A stretch of 64,000 nucleotides of DNA from Devosia sp. SL43 (GTDB lineage: Bacteria > Pseudomonadota > Alphaproteobacteria > Rhizobiales > Devosiaceae), in contig NZ_CP063401.1 of NCBI RefSeq assembly GCF_021729885.1, forward strand, positions 3,278,501 through 3,342,500, in the 5' to 3' direction. Made by a program: the position numbers and the translations under genes. Below, one piece after another: positions 33,612 through 42,147 of the stretch. The notes beneath the pieces are model-generated. The model ran no database searches, was not told the DNA's origin, and saw only the letters and a list, made by a program, of their open reading frames with translations. Numbering within the stretch: position 1 is the stretch's first letter; each line of letters begins with the position of its first letter.

Positions 33612-34544
33612 ATGACATCGACCGGCACCCCACGGCATTTTCTTTCTATCGACGATTTCACCTATCCCGAACTGCGCGGCATGCTCGATGCGGCCGGTTC
33701 GCTCAAATCCCGCCTCAAGCAGGGCGATCGCCCCCAACCGCTCAAGGACAAGGTCCTTGCGATGATCTTCGACAAGCAATCGACCCGCACCCGCGTGTCG
33801 TTCGATGTCGGCATGCGCCAGCTCGGTGGCGAAACCATCATGCTGTCAGGCCAGGAAATGCAGCTCAGCCGCGAGGAAACCCTGGCCGATACGGCCAAGG
33901 TGATGAGCCGTTATGTCGATGCCATCATGATCCGCATCCTCAGCCATCTCGACCTGCTCGAATTGGCCGAAGGCGCGACCGTCCCCGTCATAAACGGCCT
34001 GACTCGCAGGGCGCATCCCTGCCAGATCATGGCAGACCTGATGACCTTCGAGGAGCATCGCGGCTCCATCAAGGGCGCCAAGGTCGCCTGGGTCGGCGAC
34101 AGCAACAACGTGCTCCATTCCTGGGTCAACGCCGCCGAGCTGTTCGAATGCGAATTGACCGTGGCCGTGCCCGACGAATACAGCCCGGAAAAGGACCTGA
34201 TGGAGGACATCCATCGCGCCGGCAAATATGTGAAGCTGATCGAGGATCCGCGCGAGGCCGTTGAAGGCGCCGACCTTGTCATCGCCGATACCTGGGTGTC
34301 GATGGGTGACGTGGATGCTGCCGAGCGCCGCCGGGTCTTGAAACCCTATCAGGTCAACACCAATTTGATGGCCTTGGCGGACAAGAACGCCCTTTTCATG
34401 CACTGCCTGCCCGCCCATCGCGGCGACGAGGTGACCGACGAGGTGATCGACGGTCCCCAGTCGGTGGTGTTCGACGAGGCCGAAAACCGCCTGCATGCCC
34501 AAAAAGCCATCCTGTGCTGGGCCTTCGGCGTCGAGACCAATTAA
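33612..34544 (+). CDS. argF: ornithine carbamoyltransferase
   Basis: 310 residues. Carbamoyl-phosphate site STRTRVSF (57-64), [18 protein letters not shown], ornithine-side [11 protein letters not shown] and DTWVSMG, and the catalytic HCLPAHRG (from His264). Makes citrulline from ornithine and carbamoyl phosphate in the cytoplasm. The ATG at 33612 follows AAAGGAA. A strong terminator-like hairpin lies 34 bp after the stop, so argF probably ends the arg unit before hslO. Confidence 0.96.
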   Translation: MTSTGTPRHFLSIDDFTYPELRGMLDAAGSLKSRLKQGDRPQPLKDKVLAMIFDKQSTRTRVSFDVGMRQLGGETIMLSGQEMQLSREETLADTAKVMSRYVDAIMIRILSHLDLLELAEGATVPVINGLTRRAHPCQIMADLMTFEEHRGSIKGAKVAWVGDSNNVLHSWVNAAELFECELTVAVPDEYSPEKDLMEDIHRAGKYVKLIEDPREAVEGADLVIADTWVSMGDVDAAERRRVLKPYQVNTNLMALADKNALFMHCLPAHRGDEVTDEVIDGPQSVVFDEAENRLHAQKAILCWAFGVETN

Positions 34545-34578
34545 TCGGCTCGACCGCAGTCGCCTATGATACCATTTG

Positions 34579-34619
34579 CTGCGTCGCTTCCGTCTGACGG
34601 GAGTGACGCAGTGGTTTTT
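34579..34619 (+). terminator. argF terminator
   Basis: A ~16-bp hairpin beginning CTGCGTCGCTTCCGTC, paired with a right arm that carries two G-U wobbles, ends in GACGCAG and is followed by TGGTTTTTC. Clear intrinsic terminator. Confidence 0.75.
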
Positions 34620-34663
34620 CAGGGCGCCCGAAGGATCGGCCCACCGAAAGCCGCGTGACGTCA

Positions 34664-35686
34664 ATGACCACGGATACGACTGCAATGACCGAGAACCTGA
34701 TCAATGCCTTGGGGCTCGACCGGCCGGAAAGCGGCGACGACGCCGTCGTGCCGTTCACGCTCGACAAGCTCGACACCCGGGGCCGCAGCGTGCGGCTGGG
34801 CCACGCGCTCGACACCATCCTCAGCCGCCATAACTATCCGGCGCCCGTCGCGCGCCTGCTCGGCGAGGCCGTGGTGCTGGCCGCGCTGATCGGCTCCTCG
34901 CTCAAATTCGAGGGCAAGTTCATCATGCAGACCCAGACCGATGGTCCGGTGAACCTGCTGGTCGTCGATTTCGACGCGCCCGACGGGCTGCGCGGTTATG
35001 CGCGCTTCGACCACGACGCCTTGGTGAAAGCGGCCGAGCAGGGACGCACCAAGCCGGGCGAACTGCTGGGCAAGGGGCACCTCGCCATGACGATCGACCA
35101 GGGCGCGCATACCGAGCGCTACCAGGGCATCGTTGCACTCGATGGTCATTCCCTCGAGGAGGTCGCGCATACCTATTTCATGCAATCCGAGCAGATCCCG
35201 ACCCAGGTGCGGCTGGCTGTTGCCGAGTTCACCAGGAAAGGCGATCATCGCCCGCATTGGCGCGCCGGAGGCGTTTTGATCCAGCATCTGCCCGAGCACG
35301 GCATCTCGCATATGCGCGACCTGCCGGGCGATGGCGATTTCGACAATCCGCAGACCTCGGACCCTGACTTCGTCGAGGCCGATGGCTGGAACGAGGCCAA
35401 GATTCACCTGGCCACGCTCGATGACCTCGAACTGGCCGATCCGGACCTGAGCTCCGAACGGCTGCTATTCCGCCTCTATCACGAGACCGGTGTGCGCGTG
35501 TTCGCGCCGCTCCCGGTGGTGGAGCGCTGCGGCTGTTCAGCCGATCGCATCGAGGCCATGCTGGCAACCAGCTTCACGGCGGAAGACCGCGAGGAGATGG
35601 CGGTAAACGGCGAGATCGAAGTGGTGTGCGAATTCTGCTCGACGGCCTATCACTTTAATCCGCATCAGTTCGACGCCAAGCACTGA
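34664..35686 (+). CDS. hslO: Hsp33 redox-regulated chaperone
   Basis: 340 residues. The N-terminal dimerisation/substrate domain includes LGHALDTILSRHNYP, GLRGYARFD and GELLGKGHLAMTID. The C-terminal zinc switch has four cysteines as RCGCS and VCEFCST. Oxidation of these releases zinc and unfolds the linker, activating holdase function in the cytoplasm. The ATG at 34664 is taken; ATG 34685 is also possible as neither has a strong ribosome site. Placement after argF is common in Hyphomicrobiales. A hairpin with ACAAGTCGGCCAC arms follows. Confidence 0.93.
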   Translation: MTTDTTAMTENLINALGLDRPESGDDAVVPFTLDKLDTRGRSVRLGHALDTILSRHNYPAPVARLLGEAVVLAALIGSSLKFEGKFIMQTQTDGPVNLLVVDFDAPDGLRGYARFDHDALVKAAEQGRTKPGELLGKGHLAMTIDQGAHTERYQGIVALDGHSLEEVAHTYFMQSEQIPTQVRLAVAEFTRKGDHRPHWRAGGVLIQHLPEHGISHMRDLPGDGDFDNPQTSDPDFVEADGWNEAKIHLATLDDLELADPDLSSERLLFRLYHETGVRVFAPLPVVERCGCSADRIEAMLATSFTAEDREEMAVNGEIEVVCEFCSTAYHFNPHQFDAKH

Positions 35687-35695
35687 CCTGTCAGA

Positions 35696-35726
35696 ACAAG
35701 TCGGCCACCCGCTGTGGCCGATTTGT
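35696..35726 (+). terminator. hslO terminator-like hairpin
   Basis: ACAAGTCGGCCAC-ccgct-GTGGCCGATTTGT, a 13-bp stem with one G-T pair, 10 bp after the hslO stop; the U-tract is short. Confidence 0.55.
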
Positions 35727-35838
35727 TGTGGGCGCTGGCCGGGATAGCACCACCCCATTGTGATAAATACCAATATCGCGAGCCCCATCGGCCGTGCCTA
35801 ACTGAACCCGTGATCTTGGGCGTCGGGGGGCAGAGCGG

Positions 35839-36216
35839 ATGAAGGTTCACACTGCCGGCCCGCCGGCGGATCAGCCAGCTATTGAACTGGACAAAACTTA
35901 CCGCACGAGACACGGCGCCAGCGTGGATTTGCGCATTTCGTCGCGTCGTAGATTGGGCTTGCTGCAGACACAAATGACGGGGCTTGCGCAGGAAGACCTG
36001 CCAGCCGCGCAATCGCATGGGGCCGATCAACCGCACTTTGCCGTGCGCGCCGATCGACGCGAGGGCCGGCGACAGGCACCGGTGTCTGCAGCTCTTTTTT
36101 TCAGGCTGATGCGGCGGGCCGCACTTGCGGTGCGCGTCCGGCTGAGGCGGGCGAGGCGATTGCGCCTGTTGCAGGCCGCGGCCGGAGTGTCGCCTCGCGA
36201 CCAGTCCATATCCTAA
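35839..36216 (+). CDS. hypothetical basic protein upstream of the glycosyltransferase
   Basis: A 125-residue frame ending 15 bp before the GT2 glycosyltransferase start. The product is Arg-rich in its C-terminal half (RLMRRAALAVRVRLRRARRL) and has no signal peptide or recognised domain. The AGAGCGG stretch before the ATG is a weak ribosome site. The frame may be a real small accessory gene, or only leader sequence that happens to be open. Composition (many Arg codons, few acidic residues) is compatible with either. Confidence 0.35.
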   Translation: MKVHTAGPPADQPAIELDKTYRTRHGASVDLRISSRRRLGLLQTQMTGLAQEDLPAAQSHGADQPHFAVRADRREGRRQAPVSAALFFRLMRRAALAVRVRLRRARRLRLLQAAAGVSPRDQSIS

Positions 36217-36231
36217 ACCGCCGAACGCCAG

Positions 36232-38085
36232 ATGTCAGACACCCTGGATCTGATCAGGGCAGTCCTTGCCGAGGACTGCCCGGACGATGAACACGCGCGC
36301 CATGTGCTCGAGACAGCTCTCGAGCATGAGGTTGACCCGCTGCTGCATTGCGCAACGGTCTACGCCATTGACCAGACGCTGGTGATGGAGCGCGCCGCAC
36401 ACTGGGCCGACTACGCGTTTTACCCAAAAGTGCCGGAAGGACTGATGGGCCACGTTGAACCCACACGCCTCGAAGCGCTGGCCGATGTCCGCCTGTTCCG
36501 CATGCAACTCTTGGGGCGAGACGTCCTGTTCGCCAGCCCAGACTTTCTGGGGCTACTCAAGTTCAAGCAATTGCGCGAGACCAAAGCCGAGCTGCGGCAG
36601 TGCATTTGCCTGGTTCCGGCAGCAGCGTTGCGCGACTATCTCGCGCAGGCGGCAGCGGAGTCTCTGATCACGGGCGCACGGCAAAACCTGGCGCGGCGCT
36701 GGCCCTATGCAACGGCTCAGCTCGAGCTGACCAAGGAAGCCCGACACAGCTTCTGCGCGCAGGTCGCCATCCTGCTGGTCCTGATCATGCTCGCGCCGCA
36801 CATGGCCGAGAGCTGGTTGCTGCCGCTTGTGCTCTTGCTCATCGTCGGGCCGGCACTCATCCGAGTGGCGGCGATTCTGACGCCTGCACGTCAGGATAGA
36901 CCGCAGCGTCGTCCGCCTGACGAAGAGTTGCCGATCTACTCGGTTCTCATTCCCCTGCACAACGAAGCGGCAATGGTGCCGCAGTTGTTCGAGGCCATGT
37001 GGGCCCTGGACTATCCGCCAGCGCGTCTCGATATCAAATTCGTGGTCGAAGCGGCGTCTTCCGATACGGTGGCTGCCGTGCAGCGTCGGCTGGGCGACCC
37101 TCGTGTATGCCTGGTTTCTGTGCCGGACGCGCTGCCGCGCACCAAGCCCAAGGCCATCAATTTCGCGCTGCCTCTCTGCCGTGGCGACTTTGTCGTCGTC
37201 TACGATGCTGAGGATCGACCCGACCCGGACCAGTTGTGGAAAGCCGCCACGCGCTTTCGCGATGCGCCGGACCTGGTGTGCCTCCAGGCCCAGTTGACGA
37301 TCGACAACGGCCATCGAGGCTGGTTGCCCGCCAGCTTTGCCGGCGAATATTCCGCACTCTTTACCGTGCTGCTGCCAGCGCTGGCACACTGGCGTCTGCC
37401 CATACCGCTGGGCGGCACATCAAACCATTTCCGCCTGTCCGCACTGCGCGACCTGGGCGGCTGGGACGCCTACAATGTCACCGAGGACGCCGACCTGGGC
37501 ATGCGGCTGGCGCGGCGCAGGCTGCGGGTGGAGACCCTCGCCTCGGCAACGCGCGAGCACGCGCCGACCCGTATCCGCCCATGGCTCGGACAGCGAACAC
37601 GCTGGATGAAAGGTTGGATGCAGACCTTCATCGTCCATAACAAGAACCCGGTCCGGCTGCTGTCCGAGATGGGGTTCTGGCCCATGCTCGCATTCGAAGT
37701 GCTGGTGCTCGGCATGATCGTGGCGCCTTTGCTCCATAGCGGGCTCGTGCTCAGCACCGTCGTGCAGTTGCTGCAAGGTCGGAAATTGTTCGAAGGATAT
37801 GGCTGGGCGGGGCTTTACGCCGCCATCATGCTGCTGGGTTATGTGAGCACCTTGGCCATGACTTTCACGGGGCTCGTGCGGGCGCGACAGTACGGTCTGT
37901 TCGTCCATCAACTGCTTCTGCCATTCTACTGGATGCTGATGGCACTGGCGACGCTGCGGGCCCTGCGCGAATTGGCGCTACGCCCGTTCCATTGGTTCAA
38001 GTCACCCCATGCGCCCGTTGCGCGCGAAGGGCAGGACCAGCGGCGACAATCAAGCAGCGCGAGCAGCAAGGCGCCGTCGCATTGA
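36232..38085 (+). CDS. membrane-bound family 2 glycosyltransferase
   Basis: 617 residues. A long cytosolic N-terminal part (about 1-170), two membrane helices (about 175-215), then the GT-A catalytic domain with SVLIPLHNEA (237-246), DAED (325-328), TEDADLG (417-423) and QRTRW (454-458). These are the D, DxD, TED and QxxRW motifs of processive or cellulose-synthase-like enzymes. Four C-terminal helices follow (about 485-580). It would polymerise or transfer sugar from a nucleotide-sugar at the inner membrane for an exopolysaccharide. The large soluble N-terminus is not a standard cellulose synthase feature and may be regulatory. No partner export genes are seen. Confidence 0.88.
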   Translation: MSDTLDLIRAVLAEDCPDDEHARHVLETALEHEVDPLLHCATVYAIDQTLVMERAAHWADYAFYPKVPEGLMGHVEPTRLEALADVRLFRMQLLGRDVLFASPDFLGLLKFKQLRETKAELRQCICLVPAAALRDYLAQAAAESLITGARQNLARRWPYATAQLELTKEARHSFCAQVAILLVLIMLAPHMAESWLLPLVLLLIVGPALIRVAAILTPARQDRPQRRPPDEELPIYSVLIPLHNEAAMVPQLFEAMWALDYPPARLDIKFVVEAASSDTVAAVQRRLGDPRVCLVSVPDALPRTKPKAINFALPLCRGDFVVVYDAEDRPDPDQLWKAATRFRDAPDLVCLQAQLTIDNGHRGWLPASFAGEYSALFTVLLPALAHWRLPIPLGGTSNHFRLSALRDLGGWDAYNVTEDADLGMRLARRRLRVETLASATREHAPTRIRPWLGQRTRWMKGWMQTFIVHNKNPVRLLSEMGFWPMLAFEVLVLGMIVAPLLHSGLVLSTVVQLLQGRKLFEGYGWAGLYAAIMLLGYVSTLAMTFTGLVRARQYGLFVHQLLLPFYWMLMALATLRALRELALRPFHWFKSPHAPVAREGQDQRRQSSSASSKAPSH

Positions 38086-38137
38086 TCGCGGTCCCCTAAC
38101 TGAATCAGAGGAATCGCCATTGGCGCCATTCGTAACT

Positions 38138-38152
38138 TGACTACAATAATCA
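38138..38152. promoter_or_regulatory. candidate RirA iron box (TGA-N9-TCA)
   Basis: TGA-CTACAATAA-TCA exactly fits the IRO-box pattern TGA-N9-TCA bound by the iron-sulphur repressor RirA in Hyphomicrobiales. It overlaps a TTGACT -35-like hexamer (38137-38142) in an A+T-rich stretch, 121 bp before the siderophore-interacting protein gene. Iron repression of the following operon is the natural reading. Confidence 0.55.
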
Positions 38153-38272
38153 TAATATATAGCAAACCCGCATTGGACCTTACGGTCTGAAGCCTTGGCG
38201 TGCCACGCGTGGTTCACACGCTCAATCGTCGCTTCGCTGGGGCCATGGCGATCCTCGAATTGCGGATGCACA

Positions 38273-39160
38273 ATGACCAAGATGTTCCACGAAGCCACCG
38301 TCCTCGATCGTCGGCAACTGACGCCCGGCATGGTTCGGTTAACCTTTGGCGGCAAAGGGCTCTCCGAATTCAGCTCCACCGGCATTGGCGACGAATATCT
38401 CCGCCTGTTCTTCCCCAATGCTGCCGATGGCAAGCTCTACCTGCCCGAAATCACCGAGGATGGTCGCTGGACCTATCCTGACGGGCAGGAAAAGATCCGC
38501 TGCTCGACCTATACGGTGCGGCGTTTCCGCCAGGATGCGGGCGAGGTCGATATCGACTTCGTGGTGCATGAAGGCGGCGTGGCCAGCGAATGGGCGCAGA
38601 AGGCCGAGCCCGGTACGCAGATCACCATCAACCGCCCGCGCGGGCTATACAGCCCACCGTCGGACATCGTGTGGCAGTTGCTGGTGGCCGATGCGACCGG
38701 GCTTCCGGCTCTGGCCCGCATTCTGGAGCAGACACCCAAGCACATCGCGTCACGCGTCTTTGTCGAAGTCGCCGAGGCCGAGCATGAGCAGGACTTGCCG
38801 GCGCATCCCGGCGCCACCGTCACCTGGCTGCACAAGAGCGGTAACGGCATTGCGCCCAGCCGCATGGGCGAGGTGGTGCGCGCCGTGCCGCTGCCGACGA
38901 CGCCTGGCTATGTCTGGGTGGCGGGTGAGCAGAAGGTGGTGCGGGCCATCCGCAAATTCGTGCGGGGTGAACTCAAGCTGCCGGCCGAGCGCTACGAACT
39001 GGTCGGCTACTGGATTCATGAAGGCGAAGAATGGGAGGCCAAATGGGAGGCCCTGCCAGCCGACGTCAAGGCGGCCATCGACGCCGCCTGGGATTCTGAC
39101 CGCGATCCCGAAGACGTGCGGGACGAATACGAAGCGACGCTTGAGAAATTCGGGCTCTAG
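38273..39160 (+). CDS. siderophore-interacting protein (FAD-dependent ferric reductase)
   Basis: 295 residues, ViuB/SIP family. The FAD domain has TPGMVRLTFGG and the RCSTYTVRRF block (RxYTxR type); EWAQKAEPGTQITINRPRG and the C-terminal WVAGEQKVVRAIRKFVR with GYWIHEGEE complete the family profile. It reduces Fe(III)-siderophore in the cytoplasm using NAD(P)H, releasing Fe(II). The ATG at 38273 is chosen from the family N-terminus; the ribosome site is weak. It leads an operon with two FecCD permeases and an ATPase, behind a candidate RirA box. Confidence 0.9.
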   Translation: MTKMFHEATVLDRRQLTPGMVRLTFGGKGLSEFSSTGIGDEYLRLFFPNAADGKLYLPEITEDGRWTYPDGQEKIRCSTYTVRRFRQDAGEVDIDFVVHEGGVASEWAQKAEPGTQITINRPRGLYSPPSDIVWQLLVADATGLPALARILEQTPKHIASRVFVEVAEAEHEQDLPAHPGATVTWLHKSGNGIAPSRMGEVVRAVPLPTTPGYVWVAGEQKVVRAIRKFVRGELKLPAERYELVGYWIHEGEEWEAKWEALPADVKAAIDAAWDSDRDPEDVRDEYEATLEKFGL

Positions 39161-40225
39161 ATGGCCGAGATTGCCGTCACCAGCCAGAGCGTTGCAAACC
39201 AGGACGAGAAGCGTTCCGGCCTCGCGCAGACCAATGTCGTCCGACTAGGCTGGCTGCTTGCTGCCGTTGCAGTGCTGCTCGCGGTGCTGGTGGCCAGCAT
39301 CGCCATAGGCTCCAAGGACATCGCCGTCCAGACGGTGTTCGACGCGCTGTTTGCCTATAACGACAGTGACGACCACGCCATCATCCAGGCGCTGCGCGTG
39401 CCGCGGACCATCTTGGGGTTGGCGGTGGGTGTGGCGCTGGGCATGTCGGGCGCGCTGATCCAGGCGTTGACGCGCAACCCGCTGGCCGATCCGGGCATTC
39501 TCGGCGTCAATGCCGGGGCGGCGTTCTTCGTTGTCTTGGCCGTTGGCTTTTTCGGCATCAGCTCTATCCAGGGCTATATCTGGTTCGCCTTTCTCGGCGC
39601 TGTCGTGACCACGGTCGTGGTCTATGGCATCGGCTCGGTTGGGCGCACTGGCACCACGCCGGTGCGGCTGACGCTGGCCGGCGTCGCGATCGGCGCGGTT
39701 CTGGGCGGCATTTCCTCGGGCATCCAGTTGCTCGATCCCGCAACCTTCGACCGGCTGCGCCAGTGGGGCGCCGGCTCGCTGGTTGCCCCAGGCTACGAGA
39801 CGATCTGGGCTGTGCTGCCCTTCATCGCCATCGGTCTGGTCATCGCCCTGACCATGGCGCGGCCGCTCAACGCTGTGGCCCTGGGTGACGTTCTGGCTGC
39901 CGCCTTGGGCGCCAATACCGTGCGGACGCGTATCTGGGTCGTCATCTCGACGACCCTGCTGGCCGGCGCGGCCACGGCTGCGGCTGGACCGATCGGCTTT
40001 GTCGGGCTGATGGTGCCCCATGTGGCGCGCTGGATCGTCGGGCCTGACCAGCGCTGGATATTCGTGTTTACGCTGGTGTTGTCGCCAGTGCTGTTGCTGA
40101 CCTCCGATATCGTCGGCCGCCTGGTCATGCGGCCGGGCGAACTGCAAGTGGGCATCGTCACCGCCTTCGTCGGTGCGCCGGTGCTGATCCTGTTGGCGCG
40201 CCGGCGCAGGGTGAGCGGGTTGTGA
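39161..40225 (+). CDS. iron-siderophore ABC transporter permease (FecCD family)
   Basis: 354 residues, 8-10 helices. Family blocks are VPRTILGLAVGVALGMSGALIQ, TRNPLADPGILGVNAGAAF and the coupling-region AAGPIGFVGLMVPHVARWIVG. It starts directly after the stop of the preceding reductase gene and overlaps the next permease by four bases (GTGA). It would form half of the siderophore channel in the inner membrane. No periplasmic binding protein or outer-membrane receptor is encoded nearby. Confidence 0.93.
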   Translation: MAEIAVTSQSVANQDEKRSGLAQTNVVRLGWLLAAVAVLLAVLVASIAIGSKDIAVQTVFDALFAYNDSDDHAIIQALRVPRTILGLAVGVALGMSGALIQALTRNPLADPGILGVNAGAAFFVVLAVGFFGISSIQGYIWFAFLGAVVTTVVVYGIGSVGRTGTTPVRLTLAGVAIGAVLGGISSGIQLLDPATFDRLRQWGAGSLVAPGYETIWAVLPFIAIGLVIALTMARPLNAVALGDVLAAALGANTVRTRIWVVISTTLLAGAATAAAGPIGFVGLMVPHVARWIVGPDQRWIFVFTLVLSPVLLLTSDIVGRLVMRPGELQVGIVTAFVGAPVLILLARRRRVSGL

Positions 40226-41292
40226 CGATACTAGACCCTCAAGGCGGCATCGACTTTGGGAGCCCGATCCGCTCTGTGCGGCTGTTCGGCGACGCGATCT
40301 CGCATCGCATCGACCTGCGGACTGTTACTGTCTGCTTCATTCTACTGGCGGTCGCGCTGTCTATCGCGCTGGTGACCCTCGCCAGCGGTGAATATCAGGT
40401 GCCGTTGCCCGACGTGGTGCGGGCGCTGCTCGGCCAAGCCGAGGGGCGCATCCATATGGTGGTTGTCGAGTGGCGTTTGCCGCGTACGGCGCTGGCGCTG
40501 ATCCTCGGCGCGGCGCTCGGCATCAGCGGCGCCATCTTCCAGTCGTTGACCCGCAATCCGCTGGGCAGCCCCGATGTCATCGGCTTTGACGCCGGCGCCT
40601 ATACCGGGGCGCTGGTGGTGATCATCCTGCTGCAGGGTAGCTACTACATGATCGCCGGTGGAGCGCTGGTTGGTGGGCTGGTGACGGCGCTGCTGGTCTA
40701 TTTCCTCGCCTATAGCAGGGGCGTGCAGGGCTTCCGCCTGATCATCGTCGGTATCGGCGTCTCGGCCATGCTGAGCTCGCTCAATACCTGGATGCTGCTG
40801 CGCGCCAAGCTGGAAGTCGCCATGGCGGCGGCCATATGGGGCGCCGGCTCGCTCAATGGGCTGGGGCTGGATCGACTGGGGCCGGCCGCCCTAGTGCTGC
40901 TCGTCCTGATCCCGCTGGCGCTAGTGATGGCGCGGCCCATGGCGCAGCTCGAACTGGGCGACGACGCGGCGCGAGCGCTGGGCGTGCGTGCCGAACCGAC
41001 CCGGCTGGGCCTGCTGGTGCTGGGCGTCGCGCTGACGGCCACTGTCACCGCCACGGCCGGGCCGATCGGCTTCGTCGCTTTGGCGTCGCCGCAACTGGCG
41101 CGTCGCGTCACCGGCACGGCCGGCGTCGCCATGCTGCCCTCGGCCGCCATGGGCGCGCTGCTGCTGGCGGCGGCCGACTATGTCGCCCAGCGCGCCTTCG
41201 CCCCCACGCAATTGCCCGTCGGCATCGTCACAGTCAGCCTGGGCGGCGTTTATTTCGTCTGGCTGCTGCTGCACGAAGCGCGACGGCAATGA
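40222..41292 (+). CDS. iron-siderophore ABC transporter permease (FecCD family, FepG-like)
   Basis: 356 residues, GTG start overlapping the upstream stop. Family blocks: WRLPRTALALILGAALGISGAIFQS, TRNPLGSPDVIGFDAGAYTGAL and ATAGPIGFVALASPQLARR. It pairs with the product of 39161 as the heterodimeric channel. A longer N-terminus than its partner (about 35 residues before the first helix) is usual for FepG-like subunits. It is coupled to the ATPase gene, whose upstream in-frame ATG overlaps its stop. Confidence 0.93.
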   Translation: MTILDPQGGIDFGSPIRSVRLFGDAISHRIDLRTVTVCFILLAVALSIALVTLASGEYQVPLPDVVRALLGQAEGRIHMVVVEWRLPRTALALILGAALGISGAIFQSLTRNPLGSPDVIGFDAGAYTGALVVIILLQGSYYMIAGGALVGGLVTALLVYFLAYSRGVQGFRLIIVGIGVSAMLSSLNTWMLLRAKLEVAMAAAIWGAGSLNGLGLDRLGPAALVLLVLIPLALVMARPMAQLELGDDAARALGVRAEPTRLGLLVLGVALTATVTATAGPIGFVALASPQLARRVTGTAGVAMLPSAAMGALLLAAADYVAQRAFAPTQLPVGIVTVSLGGVYFVWLLLHEARRQ

Positions 41293-41300
41293 GGTCCACC

Positions 41301-42131
41301 ATGAACCTGCACGATCCCCGTCTTGCCGCTGCCGAGCCCCGGCTCTTTGCCGAGGGCGCGACCATCGGCTACGATAACCGCGTCATCTCCGAGAACCTTT
41401 CGGTCTCAATTCCGGATCGGTCCTTCACCGTCATCGTTGGCGCCAATGCCTGCGGCAAGTCTACGCTGCTGCGGGCGTTGGCGCGGCTGATCAAGCCGAG
41501 CAAGGGCAGGGTGGTCCTGGACGGGCAGGCCATTTCCAACTTCCCGGCCAAGGAGGTGGCGCGCCGGCTGGGGCTGCTACCGCAGACCTCGATCGCCCCA
41601 GAGGGCATCACCGTTGCCGATCTGATCGCCCGTGGCCGCTATCCGCACCAGAAACTGCTGCGGCAGTGGTCGCGCGAGGACGAAGCGGCGGTGATCGCGG
41701 CCATGGAGGCCACCAAGGTCACGGCCCTGTCGCACCGGCTGGTGGACGAGTTGTCAGGCGGCCAACGCCAGCGCGTGTGGGTCGCCATGGTGCTGGCGCA
41801 GGAGACCCCGCTGCTGCTGCTCGACGAGCCCACGACCTTCCTCGATATCACCCACCAGATCGAGCTGCTCGACCTGATGGGCGATCTCAACCGCCGCAAT
41901 GGCCAGACCATCGTCGCCGTGCTGCACGACCTCAACCATGCCTGCCGCTATGCCAGTCACATCATCGCCATGCGCGATGGCAAGGTGGTCGCCGAAGGGC
42001 CGCCGCGCGACATCATCACGGACGAACTGGTCGAACAGGTCTTCGGCCTCGCCTGCATCATCATCGACGATCCGATTTCCCACACGCCGCTGGTCATCCC
42101 CCGCGGGTCGCAGCACATGCTTGAGGACTGA
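41301..42131 (+). CDS. iron-siderophore ABC transporter ATP-binding protein (FepC-like)
   Basis: 276 residues. Walker A GANACGKS (47-54), signature LSGGQRQRVWVAM, Walker B PLLLLDEPTTFLDI and the H-loop VLHDLNHACRYA, with DLIARGRYPHQ typical of FepC/FhuC. GAGG six bases before the ATG at 41301 favours it over ATG 41289. It supplies ATP hydrolysis for the two permeases. The operon ends here; the gene beyond is convergent. Confidence 0.94.
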   Translation: MNLHDPRLAAAEPRLFAEGATIGYDNRVISENLSVSIPDRSFTVIVGANACGKSTLLRALARLIKPSKGRVVLDGQAISNFPAKEVARRLGLLPQTSIAPEGITVADLIARGRYPHQKLLRQWSREDEAAVIAAMEATKVTALSHRLVDELSGGQRQRVWVAMVLAQETPLLLLDEPTTFLDITHQIELLDLMGDLNRRNGQTIVAVLHDLNHACRYASHIIAMRDGKVVAEGPPRDIITDELVEQVFGLACIIIDDPISHTPLVIPRGSQHMLED

Positions 42132-42147
42132 ACACGCCTCTCGGACT

